From positions 1 through 6,247 of the forward strand of contig DUHJ01000045.1 of NCBI GenBank assembly GCA_013330925.1: 6,247 nt of DNA, written 5' to 3'. Under the pieces are notes generated by a model. It was not told the origin of the DNA and ran no database searches. It saw only the letters and a program-made list of their open reading frames with translations. This stretch comes from Candidatus Poseidoniaceae archaeon (lineage in GTDB: Archaea; Thermoplasmatota; Poseidoniia; Poseidoniales; Poseidoniaceae). Position 1 is the first letter of the stretch. Every line of letters begins with the position of its first letter. The translations under genes and the position numbers were made by a program. Below, piece after piece: positions 1-5,877 of this stretch.

Positions 1-572
1 CCTTTTGGAAGCACCCGTTTAAGGATCTGGATGGGGACGATCAGCACCGTCATGGACCAGACGACGACCCGAAGCAAGGATCCACACGGTTTGGCCAGTT
101 GCTTCCAATAGGCGGCGCCAATGGTTTTTGGAACGATTTCCGAAAGGAGGAGCATGGCCAACGTGAGCAAGACAGAGGCGAGCGTGAGGGCCCCGTCGCC
201 GTAAATCAGTTGGACTTGGGAACCGACACCTGCCGCCCCCATGGTGTGAGAGATGGTGTTGAGCGTCAGGATGGCCGTCAGCGGGCCAACGGCGTCGTCT
301 TCCTTGAGGGCAGCCCAAAGTTGCCCGGTCTTCGTGCCGTTGTTCTTCTCGACGGCCACCCAAGTTTGGGTGACGGACAAGACAACGGCTTCGAGGATGG
401 AACAAAGGAAAGAAATCCCCAGGGCCAAGACCACGTAGAAGGTGAGGAGGCGGACGTCTCCGCTACCGGTGGCGTTGATGGCGGGACCAGCCGCCGCGAG
501 CGCTTCGAGGACCATGATGTGGTAAGCCCCTGTCAGAGACAACCATAGCACGTGTTCAATGCTCATCAACAT
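1..572 (-). CDS. CNNM/CorB-type (DUF21) membrane protein, N-terminal part, cut by left edge
   Basis: The reverse strand is open from 572 to the window edge (190 residues), so the C-terminus is missing. The reading matches the DUF21/CNNM transmembrane domain of CorB/CorC/HlyC-like proteins. A hydrophobic helix at about residues 42-67 contains SILEAVVLS (S58, E61), the counterpart of the family's S-x-SE-x-A-L segment. A second helix contains ILTLN (N105), and a third runs into SEIVPKTIGAA (residues 144-154), the family's E-[IL]-x-PK signature. A further hydrophobic stretch follows at about 166-185. Family members sit in the cytoplasmic membrane and are implicated in Mg2+ export or homeostasis; CBS domains normally follow and would lie left of the window. 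The start is uncertain: ATG at 572 and 566 are in frame, and ATG at 515 would remove an extra hydrophobic stretch (residues 8-28). No Shine-Dalgarno is visible. It is transcribed divergently from the MetRS gene. The family call is firm; ion specificity cannot be read from this. Confidence 0.87.
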   Translation of the reverse strand, partial: MLMSIEHVLWLSLTGAYHIMVLEALAAAGPAINATGSGDVRLLTFYVVLALGISFLCSILEAVVLSVTQTWVAVEKNNGTKTGQLWAALKEDDAVGPLTAILTLNTISHTMGAAGVGSQVQLIYGDGALTLASVLLTLAMLLLSEIVPKTIGAAYWKQLAKPCGSLLRVVVWSMTVLIVPIQILKRVLPK

Positions 573-629
573 GACGGAGTTTGCGTCGCTCAACAAGGGC
601 TAAGTGATGTGGCCAAGAGCCGCGGATGG
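573..629. promoter_or_regulatory. 57-bp divergent gap between the CNNM-like gene and metG
   Basis: This short gap separates two divergent start codons, so promoters for both genes must lie here or inside the opposing genes. I see no convincing archaeal TATA box about 25 nt before either start; the nearest candidate on the plus strand is CTAAGT near 600-605, which is weak. There is no Shine-Dalgarno in front of ATG 630 or of the reverse ATGs at 572 and 566. The region is assigned as regulatory by position only. Confidence 0.3.
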
Positions 630-2882
630 ATGCCTTCCTCCGACCATGTGCTGATTTGCGTGGCTTGGCCTTATGCCAACGGCCCGCTTCATCTTGGACA
701 CGTGGCAGGCTGTTACTTGCCTCCTGACATTCAGTACCGGTATGAGCGGGCCAAGGGGCGCCGAGTCCTCATGGTTTCCGGCTCAGATGAGCACGGTACG
801 CCCATTACGGTCACCGCAGAACGTGAAGGCATTTCACCGAAGGACGTCGTCGATCGATTCCATGCCATCAACACGCAGGCTCTCGCTGATCTCGGCTGCG
901 CATGGTTTGAACACGTCGACCGACGGGGCGTGGAATTTGGTGGCGCGCTGTTCAACCGAACGACCGATCCTGCTCACGCTGACCGTGTCCGCTCGAACGT
1001 GACCATGTTGGACGCCAGTGGATTGTTTGATCGTCAATCCACGCCGCAATTCTTCGAGGTGCATGAGGAAGGAGGTCGCTTCCTTCCTGACCGTTACGTT
1101 GAGGGAACCTGCCCTGCTTGTGAAGCGGAGGATGCACGTGGTGACCAATGCGATGCATGCGGAGCGACATACGAATCCGTGGAATTGTCGAATCCCCGTT
1201 CCAAAATGAACCCCGAGCGGACGATTGAGGTCAGGGACACGGAACATCTGTTCTACCGGTTGGACCGTTTTCAAGAAACACTGGAATCCTTTGCTGGTGC
1301 CTCATCGAGCCGATGGAAATCCAACGTGCGGGCCATGACCAAGCAATGGTTGGACATGGGTCTGCGCCCTCGTGCCGTAACGAGGGACCTTGCATGGGGC
1401 ATTCCTGTTCCCTTCGAGGACGAAGATTGGGACGGCAAATGCGTCTATGTGTGGTTCGAAGCGGTGCAGGGATATTTGACCTGCGCACAGATTTGGGCAG
1501 AACGCCATGCCAAAGAGCACACCATGGCACACGAAGCCTGGAAAGCGTGGTGGTGCGTGGACGACGATGGAAACAGTCCGCGGCACCTCTACTTCCTCGG
1601 AAAGGACAACATTCCCTTCCACACCGTAATTTGGCCTGCCATTGTGTTGGGGATGAACATGGCTGCATCAGGTCATGACCAGCCTTCCTTGCCCGGTCCA
1701 GGCGAACTTGCATTGCCTCACGATCTCCCCGCCATGGAATACCTCATGTTGAGCGGTGGCCAATTTTCCAAATCCAGGAAGCATGCAGTCTGGTTGCCGT
1801 CATTCCTGGAGCATCACGATCCCGACACCTTGCGCTATTACCTGTCCATCAACATGCCAGAAAACCACGATACGGATTTCACGTGGGATGATTTTGTTGA
1901 GAAGGTCAACACGGAATTGATCGCTGCCTTTGGCAACTTCGCTCATCGCGTTCTGACCTTGACGGTGAAGCTGCGACAAGCAGATCTTGGTGAACTCTCG
2001 GATTGGGACCAGCCTGAAGCGTGGTCCAAGGACGTTCAGGCTTGGCATGCTCAACACGAAGCCGTGGAGGCGTCCCTCGAGCGCCATCGATTCAAGGAAG
2101 CCTTGCGCGGCGTGATGAACGTGGCACAACAAGGCAATGGCGTGGTTCAACGGGCCGCACCTTGGGTGGCTTTGAAACCTGATGCAACAGCTGACGTTCG
2201 GGCCGAGGCCTTTGCAGGACTTGCACTTGCAGCACGCATGTTGCGCGGCATTGCGATCACCATTCAGCCCTTTTTGCCTGCGGCCGCTCAGCGTCTATGG
2301 AGCATGCAAGGCCATCAGGGTGACGTGAGCGAGGTGCATTGGGACGATGCAGTGGACATGCAGGCGAGCATCGCCATCTCGACCGATGATCCAACGCCTC
2401 TCTTCGAGCGGTTGGATTTGAGCGCCATCCTCGAGCGTGAAGGACACGTCGCCACCAGCCAAAGCGATGGCGATCAATCCGAGGTTGGTGGCGTGAAAGG
2501 CAGCCGACGCACAAAGAAAAAGGAGACGAAGAACATGGACCGAGAAGGCATCAGCACCATTGATTTTGAACAATTTATGGCCGTAGAATTGCGTGTGGCG
2601 ACCGTGAAGGACGTTGAAGAACACCCGAATGCAGACCGGCTTTGGGTCGTTCGCCTTGACGACGGCTCTGAGGGGGGCCGTACCATTTGCGCAGGGTTGC
2701 GAGACGTCTACACCGCCGAAGACCTCCTGGGTCTGCAAGTGATCGTCGTTGCCAACCTCGCACCACGCAAACTTCGCGGCGTGATGAGCGAAGGGATGAT
2801 GTTGGCGGCGGACGATGAAAACGGCTGCGTTCGTCTGTTGACCGTCGCGGACGCGATTCAAAACGGCTCGCGTGTTCGTTGA
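630..2882 (+). CDS. metG: methionyl-tRNA synthetase with fused C-terminal tRNA-binding domain
   Basis: This cytoplasmic class I synthetase charges tRNA-Met with methionine using ATP. With ATG 630 the product is 750 aa. The Rossmann fold opens with WPYANGPLHLGH (HIGH-type motif H21-H24). A zinc knuckle follows: C161-x2-C164-x9-C174-x2-C177. The second knuckle of many archaeal and eukaryotic MetRS is absent, as in the E. coli type. GKDNIPFHT precedes the KMSKS loop, here QFSKS (residues 378-382), so Gln stands at the first Lys while the catalytic-loop Lys (K381) is kept. The helical anticodon-binding domain spans about 415-610, followed by a Lys/Arg-rich linker (SRRTKKKETKN), then a Trbp111/EMAPII-like OB domain at about 644-750 that increases tRNA affinity and often mediates dimerisation. 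An in-frame ATG at 552 would add 26 residues overlapping the divergent gene, and a GTG lies at 609; 630 is preferred because it puts HIGH at the usual distance from the N-terminus. Confidence 0.97.
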   Translation: MPSSDHVLICVAWPYANGPLHLGHVAGCYLPPDIQYRYERAKGRRVLMVSGSDEHGTPITVTAEREGISPKDVVDRFHAINTQALADLGCAWFEHVDRRGVEFGGALFNRTTDPAHADRVRSNVTMLDASGLFDRQSTPQFFEVHEEGGRFLPDRYVEGTCPACEAEDARGDQCDACGATYESVELSNPRSKMNPERTIEVRDTEHLFYRLDRFQETLESFAGASSSRWKSNVRAMTKQWLDMGLRPRAVTRDLAWGIPVPFEDEDWDGKCVYVWFEAVQGYLTCAQIWAERHAKEHTMAHEAWKAWWCVDDDGNSPRHLYFLGKDNIPFHTVIWPAIVLGMNMAASGHDQPSLPGPGELALPHDLPAMEYLMLSGGQFSKSRKHAVWLPSFLEHHDPDTLRYYLSINMPENHDTDFTWDDFVEKVNTELIAAFGNFAHRVLTLTVKLRQADLGELSDWDQPEAWSKDVQAWHAQHEAVEASLERHRFKEALRGVMNVAQQGNGVVQRAAPWVALKPDATADVRAEAFAGLALAARMLRGIAITIQPFLPAAAQRLWSMQGHQGDVSEVHWDDAVDMQASIAISTDDPTPLFERLDLSAILEREGHVATSQSDGDQSEVGGVKGSRRTKKKETKNMDREGISTIDFEQFMAVELRVATVKDVEEHPNADRLWVVRLDDGSEGGRTICAGLRDVYTAEDLLGLQVIVVANLAPRKLRGVMSEGMMLAADDENGCVRLLTVADAIQNGSRVR

Positions 2883-2885
2883 TCA
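2880..2885. other. abutting convergent stop codons (TGATCA)
   Basis: The TGA stop of metG (2880-2882) is followed directly by the reverse-strand TGA of the cyclodeaminase gene (2883-2885), making the palindrome TGATCA. There is no intergenic DNA, and no T-rich tract or hairpin follows either stop nearby. Termination of each transcript must therefore occur within the opposing coding sequence. Confidence 0.95.
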
Positions 2886-3506
2886 CAAGCGTTGACGGAC
2901 CGCTTCCATGCACGATCGTCCAATGCGTCGAATATCGTCTTCCATAGAAGGAAGCGCGGCACGCATCGCTTCACCCATGTCTTCGGGCAAGGCATTGAGG
3001 TTGATCATGACGTTGAACACGGCTCCTTTTGCCGCTGCGGTCGCCATCAATGATGCAACACCTGCATCGCTTGCCGCGTTGCTGTTTCCGTGCTCTGCCA
3101 AAGCCAGAACATGAGGTAAGAGCGTGCAAGCAAGTTGAGCGGTTTCAAAGGGCACTTCAGCCGCTCCTAGCGTTGCCAATCGAATGGCCGTCCTCCTGAC
3201 GTCTTTCTCAGCGTCGGTGCCTTTTGGCAACTTGAACGCGTTCACGACTGCATCAAAGGCGGTCGAGTCCGCATCTGCGAACGCAGCCGCCAACGGTAGG
3301 ACCGCTTCGGCCACCTGCTTTGCTTCCGCGGCCAAACCGTGCGCCTCGGCCCAGCGGTCCGACGCCAGAGTCAAATCGGCCACCATGACGGTCAAGGCTG
3401 CCGCTTGGCCCAACGCCACCGCCGCAACCGTACCCCCTCCCGGCGTGGGGTCCGATGATTTGACCGCCGCTTCAAATTCGGACAAGGTCGTGTTTGACCA
3501 CGTCAT
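2883..3506 (-). CDS. fchA: formimidoyltetrahydrofolate cyclodeaminase
   Basis: Converts 5-formimidoyl-THF to 5,10-methenyl-THF with release of ammonia, the step after glutamate formimidoyltransferase, which is encoded just upstream. The 207-aa product is a complete stand-alone member of the FTCD C-terminal-domain family: helical, Ala-rich, cytoplasmic. Motifs are DPTPGGGTVAA (residues 19-29, the family's PTPGGGS/TVAA signature), DADSTAFDAVVNAFKLPKG (78-96) and GNSNAASDAGVASL (140-153), followed by INLN (168-171). The start at 3506 is chosen because its ATG overlaps the TGA of the upstream gene (ATGA) and because a perfect AGGAGG lies 7 nt before it. The alternative ATG at 3530 adds 8 residues, has no such signal and overlaps further. 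Translational coupling with the transferase is expected, giving matched amounts of the two enzymes. In mammals both activities are fused in one protein; here they are split. Confidence 0.94.
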   Translation of the reverse strand: MTWSNTTLSEFEAAVKSSDPTPGGGTVAAVALGQAAALTVMVADLTLASDRWAEAHGLAAEAKQVAEAVLPLAAAFADADSTAFDAVVNAFKLPKGTDAEKDVRRTAIRLATLGAAEVPFETAQLACTLLPHVLALAEHGNSNAASDAGVASLMATAAAKGAVFNVMINLNALPEDMGEAMRAALPSMEDDIRRIGRSCMEAVRQRL

Positions 3507-4540
3507 GCCATCGCCTCCTGAAGCGCCCATTCGATGATCCGTGATTTCGAATCAAAGGGCCCAAATGCGTCCAAACCAAGGCCAACGACAGCGGCTTGAA
3601 CCAAGGCTCCTTCCTCGTCTTCATCTGGAGCATACCATCGTCCTGCTTCGAGCATGCTTGACAGGGGGACAAGCCCGACGAGTTCACTGCCTGTGACGGA
3701 CAAATCGTGGTCGGCAGCCAAACTCTTGACCGTCTCAAAGGCATGCAAGACGCCGCATGTGCTGGCATCGGTGAGGTTCATGCTCACCTGCGATATACCG
3801 TGCTGCTCGAGCACCACGCCCATGCCTTGAACGCTGTCCAACATGCCTGGGACGCGCAACCGCTGACCATGGTGGCGAGCCACAATACGTCCGCTTCCTC
3901 GGACAAGGGTCCCGATCATCTTGGCAACGGCAGCATCAGGCTCGGGGATGTTCACGTTGTAGGCGATCAGCACAGGTCTGGCGCCAAAGGTGCAACCCCC
4001 GCTCCTCGCCGCTTGGTCCGTCCAATGTTTCGGGCCAAAATCTGGTCGACGGGTATCGGTATGGTTCGTCGCACCGTCCTCGGTCATGCGGTCCTCCAAT
4101 CCCTCGTACTCACCTTTCCTCAGGTTGGACAATTTCTTCCTCGTTGGATGGCTTGCCCCCTCTCCATACACGAACACAGGCGCACCTGTCTCTGAGGCCA
4201 CCTTTTCCGCAACGTCTGCTGCCAGCCGTGCACAATCCTCCATCGTGATGCCTTGAATGGGTATGAATGGACAGACGTCAACGGCGCCGAGGCGAGGATG
4301 TTCTCCACTGTGGGTCCTCATGTCGATGCGATGGATGGCTTCGACGCTCAAGGCACGTGCGGCCTCTGCGACAGGCCCGGGTTGTCCGGCCAACGTGATC
4401 ACCGTGCGGTTGTAATCCGAATCCGGTTCAACGCTCAGGACCGTGCAACCATCGATGCGGGCCGCGGCAACGACCGCCTCGATAAGTCCGCTGTCCCTCC
4501 CCTCCGAGATGTTTGGCACACACTCAACGATGGCGTTCAT
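3503..4540 (-). CDS. ftcD: glutamate formimidoyltransferase
   Basis: Transfers the formimino group from N-formimino-L-glutamate to tetrahydrofolate, giving glutamate and 5-formimidoyl-THF; in known pathways this closes histidine degradation (after HutH, HutU, HutI). The 345-aa product covers both halves of the FTCD N-terminal domain. The first half opens with IVECVPNISEGRD (residues 4-16) and contains HPRLGAVDVCPFIP (81-94); H81 matches the catalytic histidine near position 82 of the mammalian enzyme. Next come VFVYGEGA and a charged segment with RRPDFGP; the second half begins near GARPVLIAYNVN and contains VSMNLTD, a family hallmark. The start at 4540 places the conserved N-terminus at the usual point. 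No Shine-Dalgarno or TATA box precedes it; the PAN stop lies 42 bp upstream, so read-through from the PAN promoter is likely. It overlaps the cyclodeaminase gene by 4 bp. No other histidine-degradation gene is present here. Confidence 0.97.
   Translation of the reverse strand: MNAIVECVPNISEGRDSGLIEAVVAAARIDGCTVLSVEPDSDYNRTVITLAGQPGPVAEAARALSVEAIHRIDMRTHSGEHPRLGAVDVCPFIPIQGITMEDCARLAADVAEKVASETGAPVFVYGEGASHPTRKKLSNLRKGEYEGLEDRMTEDGATNHTDTRRPDFGPKHWTDQAARSGGCTFGARPVLIAYNVNIPEPDAAVAKMIGTLVRGSGRIVARHHGQRLRVPGMLDSVQGMGVVLEQHGISQVSMNLTDASTCGVLHAFETVKSLAADHDLSVTGSELVGLVPLSSMLEAGRWYAPDEDEEGALVQAAVVGLGLDAFGPFDSKSRIIEWALQEAMA
3514..3519 (-). promoter_or_regulatory. Shine-Dalgarno AGGAGG for the cyclodeaminase gene
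   Basis: On the minus strand AGGAGG ends 7 nt before the ATG at 3506, an ideal ribosome-binding spacing. It lies inside the last codons of the transferase gene (in CAG GAG GCG), so it also encodes protein and could be partly coincidental. It is the only strong Shine-Dalgarno seen before any start in the window, and it decides the 3506 start. Confidence 0.75.
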
Positions 4541-4582
4541 GCATGTGAGGTCTGATGGAGCCGTCCTTGAACGTTCGCCGAT
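4541..4582 (-). other. 42-bp spacer between PAN and the formimidoyltransferase gene
   Basis: The gap holds no TATA-like element or T-tract terminator. An 8-bp perfect palindrome, GAACGTTC, lies at 4569-4576, close to the PAN stop. It is too short to call an operator. The spacing and absence of signals support co-transcription from upstream. Confidence 0.5.
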
Positions 4583-5797
4583 TCAAGCGTACAGTCGCGT
4601 CGGGTCGTTGCGGTTCCCGGCATGGGCACGCTTCTCAGCAATTTTTGCAACCGCTTCCTTCAGATCGGATTGCCGAACTTGTGTTCGCTTGTCGCGGATG
4701 GCAATCATTCCAGCTTCGACGCATGTTGCTGCGAGTTCAGCCCCGGAGAAACCCTTTGTCGAACCGACGATGGCACCCACGTCCACGCGTCGTGTCGTCA
4801 TTGACGACAGATGCAGGTCGAGGATGGCCTTGCGGCCTTCGTCCTTCGGCAGTCCAATTTCGATGACCCGATCAAACCTGCCTGGGCGGAGGAGTGCATC
4901 GTCAAGGATGTCTGGTCGGTTTGTTGCAGCGATGATCTTCACGTCATCAAGTTGGTCAAACCCGTCCAATTCGGCCAGCAATTGCATCAACGTACGCTGA
5001 ACTTCACGGTCTCCGCTTGTGGAACCGTCGAGCCGCTTGGCCCCGATGGCGTCGATTTCATCGAGGAAAATGATGCTTGGCGACTTTTCCTTGGCAAGAG
5101 CAAAGAGTTCACGCACCAATCTTCCACCTTCTCCGATGTATTTCTGAGCCAATTCGCTACCAACCATGCGAATGAAGGTCGCCTCGGTGGAGTTCGCCAC
5201 CGCCTTGGCCAACAAGGTCTTCCCACAACCGGGTGGGCCGACAAGCAAGACGCCCTTTGGCGGTGTGACACCGACCTTTGAGAACAGACCGGGATTCTTC
5301 AAGGGAAGTTCCACGGCTTCTTTGACCAACGTAATTTCCTCCTCCAGTCCTGCCACATCGCTGTAGGAGATGTCAGGTGCCTCGATCATCTCTGCGCCGC
5401 TGACCATCGGGTCCCACGCATCGTGAAGCAACTCAATGATGGCGAGGCTGTCTTGGTTCATCGCCACACGAGCGCCTGGACGGAGCTTGTCCGCAGACAA
5501 CCGTTCGTTGACGGCCACTTGGAACACGGTCCCGTTGGAGGACTTCACGATGGCCGTACGGGGACCAAGCATGTCCTGAAGGGTACCGATGATCATTGGA
5601 GGGCTCTTCAGGTGGGCGATTTCATCTTCCAACCGCGTGGCCTTTTTGCGCAAAGATCGAACCTCGCCCTCCAAAGCATGCCTCGCTTGGTTGAGGTCCT
5701 TCGCTTGTTCCTGAAGTCGACGGATGTTTCGCTCCATCTCAACGAGTTCGTCCGACTTGGTCACGTCCCCTCGGGGGCTTGCATCCACTTCGGACAT
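4583..5797 (-). CDS. pan: proteasome-activating nucleotidase (PAN), AAA+ ATPase
   Basis: Hexameric ATPase that unfolds proteins and feeds them into the archaeal 20S proteasome; the counterpart of eukaryotic Rpt1-6. The 404-aa product shows the full PAN order. An N-terminal coiled coil spans about residues 14-64, then SPP (65-67) at the position of the proline switch that organises coiled-coil pairs. The OB domain runs from about 67 to 122. The AAA+ module has Walker A GPPGCGKT (187-194), pore loop KYIGEG with Ar-phi-Gly Y220-I221-G222, Walker B IIFLDE (242-247), sensor-1 N293, arginine fingers in RPGRFDR (R307, R310) and GFSGAEL (349-355). The protein ends Leu-Tyr-Ala, a HbYX motif that docks into the 20S ring and opens its gate. 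Cys191 replaces the usual Thr of Walker A. ATG 5797 is chosen because the coiled coil follows directly and a TATA box lies about 25 nt upstream; the frame stays open to 6025 but that stretch is antisense to aMBF1. Confidence 0.97.
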   Translation of the reverse strand: MSEVDASPRGDVTKSDELVEMERNIRRLQEQAKDLNQARHALEGEVRSLRKKATRLEDEIAHLKSPPMIIGTLQDMLGPRTAIVKSSNGTVFQVAVNERLSADKLRPGARVAMNQDSLAIIELLHDAWDPMVSGAEMIEAPDISYSDVAGLEEEITLVKEAVELPLKNPGLFSKVGVTPPKGVLLVGPPGCGKTLLAKAVANSTEATFIRMVGSELAQKYIGEGGRLVRELFALAKEKSPSIIFLDEIDAIGAKRLDGSTSGDREVQRTLMQLLAELDGFDQLDDVKIIAATNRPDILDDALLRPGRFDRVIEIGLPKDEGRKAILDLHLSSMTTRRVDVGAIVGSTKGFSGAELAATCVEAGMIAIRDKRTQVRQSDLKEAVAKIAEKRAHAGNRNDPTRLYA

Positions 5798-5877
5798 GAT
5801 GTTGGACTTGTCCCACGGTATAAAAATCCGAAATGTTGAGCCGGAAGCCGTAAGGCCCCCCTTGACGTGGCCAGCCC
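5798..5877. promoter_or_regulatory. 80-bp divergent promoter region between PAN and aMBF1
   Basis: This gap carries the only clear AT-rich promoter element in the window (TATA at 5819-5826). No separate TATA-like box is visible 20-30 nt before ATG 5878; the closest bases, GTAAGG near 5850-5855, are a poor match. Either aMBF1 uses the shared element with a short leader of about 30 nt, or it has a degenerate promoter. Confidence 0.55.
5819..5831 (-). promoter_or_regulatory. TATA box with BRE-like bases for PAN (leaderless promoter)
   Basis: On the minus strand TTTTTATA (5826 to 5819) is preceded by CGGA, a plausible BRE. The TATA centre is about 25 nt before the PAN ATG at 5797. Archaeal transcription starts about 25-27 nt after the TATA centre, so the transcript should begin at or next to the start codon, i.e. 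leaderless; no Shine-Dalgarno is present, which agrees. Read on the plus strand the same bases are TATAAAAA, so they might also serve aMBF1 with a start near 5848. Confidence 0.72.

Noticed and set aside
99..548. 149-codon plus-strand open frame at the left end
   Set aside because: It mirrors the CNNM-like gene on the other strand; the translation is low-complexity and charged with no recognisable domain, whereas the reverse reading has clear family motifs.
552..629. 26-residue N-terminal extension of MetRS from ATG 552
   Set aside because: It would overlap the start of the divergent CNNM-like gene, shows no synthetase homology, and puts the HIGH motif unusually far from the N-terminus.
2295..2861. 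188-codon minus-strand open frame inside the 3' half of metG
   Set aside because: It is a shadow of the GC-biased codon pattern of metG; the translation resembles no family and is fully covered by conserved MetRS and OB-domain sequence.
2535..2882. Separate small tRNA-binding protein starting at the internal ATG 2535
   Set aside because: The frame is continuous with MetRS through a charged linker, and fusion of this OB domain to MetRS is common; no promoter or Shine-Dalgarno precedes the ATG.
4524..4544. Six-codon out-of-frame reading frame (Met-His-Glu-Arg-His-Arg) overlapping the start of the formimidoyltransferase gene
   Set aside because: Two His codons beside a histidine-catabolism gene are suggestive of a leader peptide, but it is tiny, has no Shine-Dalgarno or attenuator hairpin, and overlaps the gene start; chance is the simpler explanation.
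4569..4576. GAACGTTC palindrome after the PAN stop as an operator or terminator
   Set aside because: Eight bases with no extended symmetry and no U-tract; expected by chance in a sequence of this size.
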